A program made the translations under genes and the position numbers. Below the pieces are notes generated by a model, which saw nothing but the letters and a program-made list of their open reading frames with translations, made no database searches and was not told the origin of the DNA. Below are positions 11,982-23,835 of a DNA stretch of 64,000 nt, one piece after another (position 1 is the first letter of the stretch; every line of letters begins with the position of its first letter). Origin of the DNA: Elymus sibiricus (Eukaryota > Streptophyta > Magnoliopsida > Poales > Poaceae); the NCBI GenBank assembly GCA_039707655.1, contig CM077676.1, forward strand, positions 430,815,379 through 430,879,378, given 5' to 3'.

Positions 11982-13189
11982 TGATCTACAACATAAATTT
12001 GCAAAGACAACTTAGACTATTGTTCAAGATAATGAGTTTAGTTTACTTAAAAACTCCCACTCAAATCAACATCCCTCCGGTCGTCCGAGTGTAACGTGAG
12101 ATGAGGTGGTTTCAATGGTGAACATCTCCATGTTGATCATATCTACTATATGACTCATGTTCGACCTTTCGGTCTCTTGTGTTCCGAGGCCATGTCTGTA
12201 CATGCTAGGCTCGTCAAGTTTAACCCAAGTGTTCCGCATGTGCAAAACTGGCTTGCACCCGTTGTATGTGAACGTAGAGTCTATCACACCCGATCATCAC
12301 GTGGTGCTTCGAAACGACGAACTTTCGCAACGGTGCACACTTGGGGAGAACACAATTTTATCTTGAAATTTTAGAGAGGGATCACCTTATAATGCTACCG
12401 TCGTCCTAAGCAAAATAAGATGCATAAAAAGATTAACATCACATGCAAATCATAAGTGACATGATATGGCCATGAACTTGTGCTTTTGATCTCCATCTCC
12501 AAAGCACCGGCATGATTTCCATCGTCACCGGCATGACACCATGATCTCCATCATCGCGTCGCCATCGGGGTTGTCACGCCAACCATGCTTCTACTACTAT
12601 TGCTACCGTTTACCGATAAAGTAAAGCATTACATAGCGCTTAATGATTGACACGCAGGTCATACAATAATTAAAGACAACCCTATGGCTCCTGCCGGTTG
12701 CCATATTCATCGACATGCAAGCCGAGATAAACTATTACAAAACATGATCATCTCATACATCAAATATATTTCATCATGTCTTTGGCCATATCATATCACA
12801 ACATACCCTGCAAAAACAAGTTAGACGTCCTCTAATTTGTTGTTGCATGTTTTACGTGGCTTCTATGGGTATCTAGCAAGAACGATTCTTACCTACGCAA
12901 AACCACAACGGTGATATGCAAGTTGCTATTTAACCTTCTACAAGGACCGCCTTCATCGAATCCGATTCAACTAAGGTGGGAGAGACAGACACCCGCCAGC
13001 CATCTTATGCAACAAAGTCGCATGGCAGTCGATGGAACCGGTCTCATGTACGTGGACATGTAAAGTTGGTCCGGGCCGCTTCATCCCACAATACCACTGA
13101 ATCAAGAAAAGACCAAGGAAGGAAGCAATCTGAATATCAACGCCCACAAACTCCTTTGGGTTCTACTCGTGATGTCATCTACGCAAAGA
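11982..13189 (-). other. Copia-1 untranslated leader
   Basis: About 1.2 kb between the primer binding site and gag, similar to the Copia-2 leader (40335-41602). Short frames occur but none is a recognisable protein. It probably holds the packaging signal. Confidence 0.6.
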
Positions 13190-13206
13190 CCTAGCTCATG
13201 ATGCCA
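13190..13206 (-). other. Primer binding site of Copia-1
   Basis: TGGCATCATGAGCTAGG on the minus strand, one base inside the 5' LTR. It resembles the complement of the plant initiator Met-tRNA 3' end (TGGTATCAGAGCC...) with a substitution and an inserted base. Confidence 0.6.
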
Positions 13207-13207
13207 C

Positions 13208-14970
13208 TGTTGGGGAACGTTGCATGGGAAACAAAAAATTTCCTACGCTCACCAAGATCGATCTAGGAGATGAACATTTACGACAGGATAGATTGCATCT
13301 ACATACCCTTGTAGATCGCTAAGCGGAAGCGTTAAGAAACGTGGTTGATGTAGTCGAACGTCTTCGCGATCCAATCACGATCCGTCCCGCGAACTCCCGA
13401 TCAAGTGCCGAACGGACGGCACCTCCGAGTTTAGCACACGTGCGGCTCGGCGGCGTCCTCTCCTTCTTGATCCAGCAAGCAAGAGAGAGGGGGTAGATGA
13501 GATCGGGACCAACACGACGGTATGGTGGTGGTGGTGGTGGCAGCGGAATTCCGGCAGGGCTTCGCCAAGCGCGTACCGATGAAACGTGGGAGGAGTTGGG
13601 AGAGGTAACGGGCAAGGGTCCAAGGGGTGGCTGCCCCCAACGCCTCCCCACCTTTATATAGGCGTGGAGGGGGCTGGTGGCTTGCCCTCCAAGGCCCTAG
13701 GGTCGTTGGCCAAAGGGGGAGGAAGGAAATCCCTCCTTTCCTTCCCCACCGATCGCTATCCACCCTTTTTAGGGATCCTGATCTTATCCCTTTGGGATAT
13801 GATACTATTCCTTTTAAGGGAGGATCTTGGTGCGCCTACACCAGGGTTGTGGGGACTTTCCCCACTACCCACGTTCATGTGGGTCCCCCATGCAGGTGGG
13901 CCCCACTTCGGAACCTTCTAGAACCTTCCCGGTACAATACCGAAAAAACTCGAACTTTTTCCGGAACCCGATAACAACTTTCCATATATGAATCTTTACC
14001 TCCGGACTATTCCGGAGCTCTTCGTGATGTCCCGGATCCCATCCGGGACTCCGAACAACCTTCGGACTTTCCACTATTAATATCTCAATACTACCCTAGC
14101 GCTACCGAACGTTAAGCGTGCGACCCTACGGGTTCGGGAATATGCAGACATGACCGAGACTACTCTCCGGTCAATAACCAATAGCGGGACCTAGATGCCC
14201 ATATTGGTTCCTACATATTCAACGAAGATCTTTATCGGTTGAACCACGATGTCAAGGATTCAGTCAATCCCGTATGCAATTCCCTTTGTCCGGCGATATG
14301 TTACTTGCCCGAGATTCGATCGTCGGTATCTCCATACCTAGTTCAATCTCGTTACCGGCAAGTCTCTTTACTCGTACCGTAATACAAGATCCCGTGGCTA
14401 ACTCTTTAGTCACATTGCTTGCAAGCTTATTGTGATGCTGTATTACCGAGTGGGCCCTGAGATACCTTTCCGTCATACGGAGTGACAAATTCCCAGTCTT
14501 GATCCATGCCAACTCAACAGACACCCTCGGAGATACCTGTAGAGCATCTTTATAGTCACCCAGTTACGTTGCGACGTTTGATACACACAAGGTACTCCTC
14601 CGGTGTCAGTGAGTTGCATGATCTCATGGTCATAGGAATAGATACTTGACATGCAAAAACGATAGCAATAAACTTGACACGATCATATGCTACGTTCATA
14701 GTTTGGGTCTTGTCCATCACATCATTCTCCTAATGATGTGATCCCGTTATCAAATGACAACTCATGTCTATGACCAGGAAATCATGGCCATCTTTGATCA
14801 ACGAGCTAGTCCGGTAGAGGCTCACTAGGGACATGTTGTTGTTTACGTATCCACACATGTATTTGTGTTTCCAACCAATACAATTATAGCATGGATAATA
14901 AACGATTATCATGAACAAGGAAATATAATAATAACCATTTTATTATTGCCTCTAGGGCATATTTCCAACA
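13208..14970 (-). repeat. 5' LTR of Copia-1
   Basis: Partner of 6243-8002. TATA box CTATATAAAG (minus) at 13652-13661 marks the likely start of the genomic transcript. The conserved LTR block is at 14277-14375. Confidence 0.95.
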
Positions 14971-17609
14971 AGAAGAAATAGTAGCGTTGCAGCAGAAGCA
15001 AATAGAGGCACTTACCAGCCAGCAAGCTACCGGCCCATCTCAGCGGCACGAAGATTCTGCATTCGATACTGCTGCCGGCCCACCATCTAAGAGGAAAAGC
15101 AGTGTGGCTTCCACGGAGCTCATTCAGCCCACAGATTATATCACGGCTCCTCGCTACCCCGTGGATGATATCACGCAGAGGGAACATTGTGATCTACATG
15201 CGAAATGCATGAACATATCCTTGAAGGTGGCGATCGGCTTTGCCTTACCTTCTGGACCTGATGCAACTCACCATTGCTCTCTGATTCCAGATGGCTATGC
15301 TGTTGTCGGGGTGGATGAAGTTCTTAGCGGATTTGAGCAGTTGGAGCTTGACTTCCCTATAGGTGAAGGGGAGACTGCACTGGGAGATGCCATAAGGACT
15401 ACGATTCTATGGAAAAAGGAACACATCGTGCTTCCACATTGGACGCCGCGTCAGCAGACTCCACCGGAGGAGGCCCCTCAGCAGACTCCTCACAGTAGCA
15501 ATCCAGCTCTATCTCCGCCGCCTCAGCTGTCTCCGCCGCGTCAGCATACTCCGCCGGAGGAGGCCCCTCAGCAGACTCCACCTCGACGTCAGCAGACTCC
15601 GCCTCCTCCGCCGCCTCAGCACCGGCGGAAGAGAGCCGCCGCTCCGGCGGCTAGTAGTACAACTGCGAAGAAATCCAGAGCAGATACAAGCGTCAAGAAG
15701 GCTCCTGCCAAGTTACCATATGATATGACTGATGAGGAAACCAAAAAGGTCGTGGATGCCGATGTGAAACGCCAGCTTGCACCGAAACGGCCCGATCCAA
15801 AGGAGAAATTAGATCCGGCAATAGTGGAGCACTGTATAGAAAACCTTACGCGACCACCACCGCCTCTGCTGCTATCAAACTATGACCGGTCTATTGTAAA
15901 GTCATATAGAGAACATGTGAAGCGGCCGGGAAGTAGCAGTAGTGCAAGTGGGGAAACAATTCCCTAGCTCGGCGACCAGAAAAACCAATCGTGCCCCCCG
16001 CTCAAGGTGTTTACCGATATCGATTATGATCCGGGGGTAGCGGCCGATGATGTTGGTTTCACTCTTGGTCAATTGTTAGGCGAGGAGGTAGAGTTCCCCA
16101 TGGCTGAGTTAGCATACAGATACCAGCACGGGAAGCCTCTCGTCAAACCTGAGGAGGTCCGGCTACTACCAACAAAAATGCGAAAATTGCATGAGTGGTA
16201 CATGGAAGCCTCAAAGGAAGGGACCAACTATATCATTGCGGGAGTTAAAGATGAGCATTACTTCAATGGAGACGAGGAGATTTACGTTGAATTTGATGAA
16301 TTATTTCAGTTTTACAATCAAGACGCCGTCGACAAATCTATCGTCAGTTGCTATTGTCTGTAAGTATCATTTCTATAATTAAGTCTCTAGCTCGGCTCGT
16401 TCATTGCATGTATAATTATCCTCACTATATTATGCAGAATGAAGATCCTCGAATGCAAAAGAGGACAAATCTATGACATTGGGTTCATTACCCCAAATAC
16501 TATTCATGAAGTTACGGTACAAATGAACGCCAAGGATACAGAGAAGATCTTGCTAAGGGCATTAATTGAACAACAAAACAAAAGGGAAATACTATTTCCT
16601 TACAACTTCAAGTGAGTGTTATACTGTCTTGTACACATTCTGTTTCGCTTACTCGATGTTAAGTGTAATTGATGAGTTATGCTACGTGCGCAGGTTCCAC
16701 TTTATTCTGCTAGTCATTCGGGTTGACTCAGGAAGCGTACTTGTCATGGACTCGCTACGTAAAGACCCTAAGATGTGGGCGGACCTGCGTGATATGCTCC
16801 AGAGGTAATTTCAATCATTATCGCACTATATCGGCAACTTTCATTCATTTCCTGATATCAAGTAATTAATAACTCCTTTAATTATTTTCTTTGCCGGGCA
16901 GGGTTTGGAAACGGTTCACCAAGAAGGCTAGGGGTGAATGGAAAGAGGAGCTGCAATTTCGACAACTCACTGTAAGTAGTACTAGCTAGGTCCGCGCATC
17001 TCTTTGATTCTAGTTAATTTCAATACCATTATCATGCTTGATTATTATTTTGATTGAACTCTACTCTCATAAAGTGCTTGAGGCAGGAAAGGGGGACTAA
17101 TTTATGTGGATACTACGTTTGATAGTTCATTCGCATGACGACCAGTGAGACTGGCAGAAATTTACAACAACTTGAAGTACGTAAACAATATTCACAATTT
17201 TATTTTATTACCATCAATTGTGTTGAGTTTCATTCATATATATTGACCCCCTTCTTTAAATTAGATCCAACGGATGCGGGACGATCTCCTACCAAAGGAT
17301 CGCGTAAAGGCAATTCAAGAGGAATTGGCGGGATTCTTCCTTGAAGAGGTCATAGCTACAACCGGAGAATACCATCGGAAATTGGTAGTGAATGTTGGTA
17401 ATTAGATATTAGGGATCATAAGAGATGTTATTTTGTATATATGCATGAACGTGTACTATATGTAGTAGCGTCGAACATATATACGAAAACTTGTTGTTCG
17501 ACCAAGCAGGGAGAAAGAGGTCACTTCTCTATATTCATGACGATGTTGTGTAACGGTTCCTTCATTGCTACTAGTAGCTAGCGTCGAGTTGAATGAAAAA
17601 CATAAAATA

Positions 17610-17690
17610 AAAATGAAACCCCTAAACCCTCCAAAACCCCTAAACCCCTAAACCCTCCAAAACCCTAAACCCCTCCTTTCAAAAAAAAAC
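17610..17690. repeat. Telomere-like CCCTAAA tract near the CACTA-1 end
   Basis: Several imperfect copies of AAACCCTAAA and CCCTAAACCCT are mixed with CCTCCAAAACCC. A short relic (CCCCCTAAACC) lies at the matching place in CACTA-2 near 57070, so the tract belongs to the transposon and is not a chromosome end. Confidence 0.7.
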
Positions 17691-17719
17691 AGCGCTTGGC
17701 AGGGGCTGACGCGTGGCGG

Positions 17720-17930
17720 CCTTTTAGTCCCGGTTGGTGTTACCAACCGGGACTAAAGGTCCTCCTGCCTGAGCGCTGCACAGCGGCCACGTGGAGCCCC
17801 TTTAGTCCCGGTTCGTAACACAACCGGGACTAAAAGTGAGGGCCTTTAGTCCCGATTCGTTAGTCCCGGTTGCAGAACCGGGTCTAAAGGTCCTTACGAA
17901 CCGGGACTAATGCCCTGTTTTCTACTAGTG
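17720..17930. repeat. Right subterminal repeats and terminus of CACTA-1
   Basis: Inverted pairs of TTTAGTCCCGGTT and AACCGGGACTAAA fill the last 200 bp before the terminal TTTTCTACTAGTG. In CACTA elements this region is bound by the element regulator and needed for excision. Confidence 0.85.
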
Positions 17931-18206
17931 CTGGTGGATCCCCTCTGGTATCTTTTTGCTCTAGTATTTTTTATATATTCAATAAAAAAATCACCGTGAA
18001 ATTTTAGGTCAATTGGAGCTCTATAGAATAGGTATCTCTGATGTGGCCATTTTAGGTACAGAATTCCAGCTGCCGGCATTCTCCCTCTTCATGTAAACCT
18101 TGCAAATTAAGAGAGAAAAGGCATGAGAATTGCATCATAAAGTGAAATAATGATCAAAAACATAATAAATAACAATAGGAAATCATGATGCAAAATGGAC
18201 GTATCA
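17931..18206 (-). mobile_element. LTR fragment of another retrotransposon, cut by CACTA-1
   Basis: The minus strand begins TGATACGTCCATTTTGCATC, a common start of Triticeae LTRs, and runs 276 bp until CACTA-1 begins. The rest of this LTR should lie left of CACTA-1, outside the window. No coding sequence. Family not named. Confidence 0.65.
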
Positions 18207-18732
18207 ACGATCATTTGTGAATTTGCCTGGGTCTGGTATAAAGAGTTTCAATGATCCCTGTATCAAAAGTAATTCTTTTGCCTGACATAGGAAATAATTC
18301 TATGAGTCACCTCCTCTAAGGTGCCCCGTTATGGTGTCAAGGGCAACTTAACTCCTCGCTACTTTGAAACCCATGCACCATCTTACTTAAGTGTGGAATT
18401 GCTCCCTACCAAATTGGACCTTCGTCATTTACTTCTCTCCATCACCCCTGATGTGTGTTTTGTGCCTCAGCTCAAGAGATGTTCTTTGTCTCATTCCACG
18501 AGTTGATCCAGAGTTGCTCGATCTTCGTGGAGTTCGATTCTTGTAGAGTTCTTCTTTCTCTTGTCGTCGTGTTTGGATCAAGTTCTCAAAGGAATGTTTG
18601 GATGAAGTTCTCAAAAGCAAAGACGTCAAGATCAACATGATGCAATGAAGATTGTGTCTATTTTGTGTCCCCCTTTCCTCTTACCTCACGTCTTGAATCT
18701 CGGGACGAGATTCTTGTTTAGTGGGGGTGAGT
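18207..18732 (+). pseudogene. Gypsy integrase C-terminus and 3' untranslated region, degenerate
   Basis: Reading through breaks, VPRYGVKGNLTPRYF followed further on by PQLKRC resembles the integrase tail of chromoviral Gypsy polyproteins (usually ...KGKLAPRYIGPF... VFHVSQLKKC). The sequence ends with GTTTAGTGGGGGTGAGT, a polypurine tract next to the LTR start. Only this 3' end of the internal region is present. Confidence 0.6.
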
Positions 18733-21700
18733 TGTCACATCCCTAGCTTTGGTCTGCATTAGACTAGCACTTTCTTGCTGCATCATGTCTAAATTTATTT
18801 TAAATTTGAAATGGGGATTGATCAAAACCCTAGCACTAAATGAAATCAACTAGGTTCAAATCAAATCTTTTCAATGAACCCAAAATGCCCTTTAGAAAAG
18901 TTCATGATTTTTGATAATGGTGAAAACCTCTGCCAAAAATGATGAACATATTTCTAGGTCATTTCTGGATTTTTGAATTAAATCATAATGTATTTGAATT
19001 GGAGCATTTAATTGCTATAAATAATTTAAATGCTCCAATAATTCTGAAACCATTGAGGGCTGTTGGAAATAATTCAAAATGTGCACACAATTTATTTCAG
19101 GATTTACGGAAATGATTTAGTATTTTTACTAAATCAAAACAGAAAAACAAAATAGAAAACAGAAAAGAATTAGAAAGGAGAGAGAGACAGAAGGACCTAC
19201 CGGGCCACTCACCTGGCCGGCCCAGCCCACCTGGCCATTGCCAGTCGTCTTCTCCACCGCGCCAGGAGGACGCGGGCGTGTGGCCGACGCGCGCGCACGC
19301 TCGGCGCGCCACGCCGCAGCTGCTTGCCTGCCTCCCCCGCCAGCGCGACGCCACGGATAGCCTCACCGCTTCCGTCCGGATCGAGCCGACCGCCACATTC
19401 GCCCCATCGCCCTCTCCCTCGCCTGCTCTTCGCCATGGCCGAAGCCGCCGCGTTCACGCGGACGTGAACCTCGCAGCCGCCGCCTCCCCCTCGCCTCTCC
19501 GACGTGTCCACGAGCTCCGTCTCCGTCGCCTACGTCGTCTCCACTGAGCCACGCGACCGGACGAGCCCCGAAGCGCCATCCCCGACCTCTTCTTCCTCCT
19601 TCGGACGCCGAGATCGCCACCGCCGTTCCGCCCGCTCTGGACCTCCCCCGAGCCCGCTGAGACCTTCACCGACTTCGCTGTGAGCTCCTCTTCTGTTCCC
19701 CTCTCTCCCCGTGCTCGATTGCGTCACGTAGCCGTCGTTCCCATCGAGCCCGAGAGCTCTCCGCCACCGGCCATGTCGCCACCGTGGCTACGGCCGTGCA
19801 AGCTCGCACCTGAGCACACCACTGTGATCAGCGCGTCCCCAGGAGTCGAGCGCGACCACCCGGAGCTCCTGTCGTGCTCTGTAACATCGACTGGGTCGAC
19901 GCCCGAACTCCGGCCGCCACGGGAGTGGACGCCACCGTCGTTTTAGGTCATCTCCGATGGAACCCATTGCACCAATCGACGCGCACGAGCCTCCTCGTCA
20001 CGTAGATGGCCTCGGCCGTCGTTTTGGTCGCCGGAGGACGGATCCCGAGCCCCTCCGCCGTCTCTGGCTTCGCCGGCGACGAGCCGCGGGTCAACTCCGG
20101 CGAGTTTGACCCCGGTTGACCAGGATTTGACTCCCTGGGTCTATAGCAGGTGGGGCCAGCCCCTGACTAACCCGAGATTAGGATTTTAATTAGAGCTAAT
20201 TAACAGTGTTAATTAGCCTAGACACTGACATGCGGGTCCCACTGGTCAGTTTAACCTGGAGCGCCCAGTTGACCTGCTGACGTTGTAGTGACGTAATGCT
20301 GACGCACTAAAGCATTTTCTGGATTTAGTTTAATTTAAAATAACCAGGAAATTCCAAAAAATGTTATAAACTTCAAAAAATCATAATAAATAAACCATAG
20401 CTCGGATGGAAAAGATTTATATATGAAAAATTATTAGAAAAATCCAATCTATCCAATGGTACTGTTTTCATGCATGTTTGAACAACTTAAAGTTGCTGTA
20501 TATGACAATTTGAACAAATGGCATTTGAAATGTCTTTTATGGAGTTTGAATTTGAACCTTGGGTTCAAACCAACTTCATTTAAATTGTTGCTAGTTGCAT
20601 TAGCCCAAATCACAGCATGTTGCCATGTCATGATCATGCATCATATTGTTGCATTGCATTGATTGTGTTCCTTCTTTGTTTACCGGTGTTTGTTCCTTCT
20701 CGATAGAAGACGGTTCCGACGTCGTGATCGTTGACACCGATGAAGAGCTAATGGCTATACTACCTTCAGAAGTGCCAGGCAAGCAACCCCCCCCCCCCCT
20801 TGAGCATTCCGATACAATCCCATCCTCTCGCTCCTGCTCTCTTTTATTGCATTAGGACAACAACGATTCAACTGTTACTTGTTGCGGTAGTTGAACCCAT
20901 TCCTCTGCATGACCTGTCTTTGCCACAGTAAATAGTAAAACCCACTAGTATGAGTAGGAATTGCTTGAGCCATGTTGTGCCTACTCATTCATACTTGCTT
21001 GTTATGCTTGCTATTGCTTAGAGTTGTGTCAGGTCTGATCCATCTGGGCGATGAATTGGAATGGTTGTGAACATGTCCTACTGATGAGAGCTAAGTGTGT
21101 GAACACGTTTTGGTAAAGGTAGCGATGAGAGGCCATGTAGGAGTACATGGTGGGTTGTCTCATTGGAACCGTCCTTAAGAACTGAGTTCCGTGTTTGTGA
21201 TCCAAGACTAGCTACTACCATGCATTGGGCCCGAAACCAATGGACCCTCTCGACTTATTAATCACCTTGATCTCTGTTCAGGAGTCGCAACTAGTTTCTG
21301 GTGTTTGTAGGGTATGCTGGGGGTCGTGCTTAGCGCTGACCATCGGGGTAGGCTATGTTGTGGTAGGCACGAGGCACGGTGTACCAAGTGACACCCGGAT
21401 GGTGCTCTTGGGAACCCTGTTCTCATCGTTTGGGGCCGTGATAGAAACTTCGGCCGGACTTCCGTTGCGGATACAACCTCAAATAGGCGATAAACCTGGA
21501 CTAGAATCTTGTGTGGATTAGTCAAGTCGTGGCCGACACCCTCGCCAGGCTTCCGCTTGAAGGTTGCCGAGATACATGACATGTACATGGTGGTAAGTGG
21601 TGAGAGCGTGTGTGAAGAAGTACACCCCTGCAGGGTTATAAATGATCTATTCGAATAGCCGCGTCCTCGGATATGGACTACTTGGAAAGCTTACATTGTT

Positions 21701-22827
21701 CATAGACAAGTTGAAATGGATACTCTAAAATGCGCAAGATAAGTGTGAGTGCTATGGATGGCCTTCTCGTAGGGAGACGGGACAGAATCCATAGTGGTGT
21801 ATTGTTATGGTGAATTTGTGGACTCGTGTGCGCTCTCTCACCCCAAAGAAAATACTCGTAGTCGTAGTACAGGTTAGCCAAGAGTCAAAGCTGGATTGCT
21901 GCAGTTAAACTCCACAACCCCATTGTTGATACTGATGCATAAGTAGATAGTTCTGATGTAAGTATTGCTGAGTACCTTTGTACTCATGGTTGCTTAATTT
22001 ATGTTTTGCAGAGGAGAAGTTAGTCTCACTAGTGGTTTCAACGATGAGTTCGATGTTGACCGAGTAGCTTGGGAATCTCAGACAGAGGTCTGGTTCCTAT
22101 GGAGGATCTTGTAGATAGACAGGCTTTCTAGCCTTCTTTCTTTTCAGCTATCTGTACTCGGACGGGTTTATGCTTCCGTTGCTTGTATTCTTTGTATGAT
22201 GGGTCATGTGACCCCTGTTTGTAACATCATGTTATGTATGGCTCTTCAGAGCCTCTTGAATAAATACTTTGAGTCGTAGAGTTATGTTGTGATGCCATGT
22301 TGTATCTACACATATCGTGCATATTGTGTGTATGTTTTGAAATGCATTGGTATGTGTGGGATTCGACACCTAGTTATCTGCTTTGATAGCCTTCCATACA
22401 GGGAAATGCCTCCTAGTGCTTCCACTGAGCCTTGGTAGTTCGCTACTACTCCGGAACACATGGATTGACCGACACGTATCCTTCTTTGCTCCTGTGTCTG
22501 TCCCTACGGGGAAATGTCACACGGTATTACTGGAGTCCTGATAGCTTGCTACAGCCCAGGTACACACGCTGATGACCGACACGTGCATTTTTGGGTTACC
22601 TATGTCTGTCCCTGTACGTTTGTGCCACCTTGGTTTATGACTAGTCATGTCGACCCGGGTTCTCTGTCATATGGATGCTAGCATCACAATCATATGCGTG
22701 AGCCAAAAGACGCAAACGGTCCCGGCCAAGTTAAAGGCGGCAGCCGTGGGTTACCGTGCGTGAGGCCACAAAGTGATATGATGTGTCTTATGCTAGATCA
22801 GTGTGACTTAGGATCGGGGTCCCGACA
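18733..22827 (+). mobile_element. Long (4.1 kb) LTR of a Gypsy retrotransposon
   Basis: Starts TGTCACATCCC just after the polypurine tract and ends GGGGTCCCGACA, where CACTA-3 coding sequence begins. It contains a GC-rich part around 19200-20100 and AT-rich flanks; the frames in the GC-rich part are not recognisable proteins. A C13-like run lies at 20786-20800. The boundaries rest on the terminal TG/CA and the change of sequence type, because the 5' LTR is not in the window. Confidence 0.65.
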
Positions 22828-22859
22828 GACAAGGACCCTCTCCACCCGGAGAGGGACTG

Positions 22860-23360
22860 GATCAGCTCTAAAGCCCGGTCAGATGGGGAGAACTACACCA
22901 AAAATTAAAGGAGACGTACGGGCAAGAGGCTGATCCTCACGTGGTGCCGTTTGACCCTCTTGTGGCCATTGCCGCGGCAGGCGGTAGACGGATGGCGGTT
23001 CACGTCGATTCCGTCATAACCTCCTCCCTTCCGAGAGTCAGCACGCTCTGTGCTACGAGTACTAATTGTACTCCTACCATAGAGCGTCACGTACCACATA
23101 CCGTGGCCATTATTGAGGAAATTCAGGTCAGTGCTTCTTAATTGATCCTTCATGGTCCTGCATGTTTGCATTTCAACACGAATGACATTTGCATTGCCAT
23201 ATTGTAGACCCGACTGAATGACACCGAGAAAGAACGAGATGAAGACCGGGCTAAGCTGAAGGCACAAGATGATCTAGTGAAGTCTTTACAACATATGGTG
23301 GCCAATCTTTATTCCATGCAGGGCAAACCAGTGCCAGACATGCCAACGACGCAAGAGTGA
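22860..23360 (+). pseudogene. CACTA-3 ORF1-like protein, C-terminal exons
   Basis: One exon reads ELHQKLKETYGQEADPHVV...DPLVAIAAAGGRRMAV and ends at a donor (ATTCAG/GTCAGT) at 23126. The next (23208-23360, 51 codons with stop) reads TRLNDTEKERDEDRAKLKAQ and ends MPTTQE. The charged coiled-coil end is typical of Ptta/En/Spm proteins. The N-terminal part is absent, so the copy is a fragment. Confidence 0.6.
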
Positions 23361-23835
23361 AACATTGTGAGTTCCGTTCGAACTATTTCTATCACCATTT
23401 TCGGCATTACCATATGCATTCATCTTATTGTCTTAAAATTCTTATAACTCAATCCATCACAAGGGTCGAACAATGTTCCGGTAGTTCCACCTCAAGTTTG
23501 TGGAGTTGCGGAAGCAAACCAAGTGACGCCTTCCGATGTTGATGTTCCCATTCCGATCTCCAAAACCGCGTGAACTTCATGTTAATTATGTCGATGTTTG
23601 AAACTCTTCCTTGTGTGTGCTTGAGACTTTTGAACTTGTGGTAGTCGAATGTGCTTGACAACTATTGCACCTTTTATGCACTATTGCTTCTATGTGGGAT
23701 GTGCTTGAGAATTATTGTTTTTTTGTGCGATGCTGCCCATATGTGAGATGTTCTATGTGGGATGCACTACATACTGCTGATGTATATGTTTTGCTGCAGG
23801 GATGAAATAAAAAAACAAAAAAAATAGACTGCTGG
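23361..23835. other. 3' untranslated part of CACTA-3
   Basis: T-rich sequence between the ORF1 stop and the subterminal repeats, with repeated TATGTGGGATGTGCTTGAGA-like phrases (23640-23780). No gene seen. Confidence 0.45.

Larger units (their letters stand above)
6243..14970 (-). mobile_element. Copia-1: Angela/BARE/WIS-type LTR retrotransposon inserted in CACTA-1 ORF1
   Basis: A complete element of 8728 bp, read on the minus strand. Its two LTRs (1760 and 1763 bp) both begin TGTTGGAAATATGCCCTAGA and end in CA. The target duplication AGAAG lies at 6238-6242 and 14971-14975. A primer binding site adjoins the right LTR and a polypurine tract the left LTR. Domain order gag, protease, integrase, RT, RNase H fits Copia. 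The LTRs differ at scattered sites (several in the first 250 bp by eye), so the insertion is not very recent. The polyprotein is broken, so it is non-autonomous. Confidence 0.95.
5001..17405 (+). pseudogene. CACTA-1 ORF1 (Transposase_24-like protein with C48/Ulp1-like C-terminus), split by Copia-1
   Basis: Exons by comparison with CACTA-2: 5001-5192, 5273-6242, then after Copia-1 14976-16359, 16438-16611, 16694-16804, 16902-16971, 17075-17176 and 17265-17405. Exons 4, 5 and 6 have exactly the lengths of their CACTA-2 counterparts (111, 70, 102 bp). The N-terminal region has SIPISIQEW and GNPEHPGRTRG, as in Ptta/En/Spm ORF1 proteins. The last exons keep FHFILLVI (His), MDSL (Asp) and RQERGTNLCGYYV (Gln, Cys), the C48 protease pattern. 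It is inactivated by TGA at 6194-6196 (probably from CGA), TAG at 15965-15967 (CAG in CACTA-2), adjacent TGA TAG at 17120-17125, and the 8.7-kb Copia insertion in exon 2. Confidence 0.85.
1..17930 (+). mobile_element. CACTA-1: decayed CACTA (En/Spm) DNA transposon, left end outside window
   Basis: A class II transposon recognised from a TNP2-type transposase remnant (1-2053), a second gene ORF1 (5001-17405) and a right terminus whose reverse complement begins CACTAGTAGAAAACAGGG, almost the same as the left terminus of CACTA-2 at 45807. Subterminal repeats of the type TTTAGTCCCGGTT precede the terminus. The element is interrupted by Copia-1 at 6243-14970. It has inserted into an LTR fragment that resumes at 17931. 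The 3 bases after the end are CTG; the matching left copy of the target duplication is outside the window. Both main genes carry stops or frameshifts, so the element cannot be autonomous. The host-gene fragment at 2356-2574 is absent from CACTA-2. Confidence 0.9.

Noticed and set aside
17610..17690. CCCTAAA tract considered as a chromosome end
   Set aside because: Short, imperfect, internal to CACTA-1 and followed by its terminus.
19209..19946. Cluster of GC-rich frames on both strands
   Set aside because: Inside the Gypsy LTR, no recognisable domain, biased composition.
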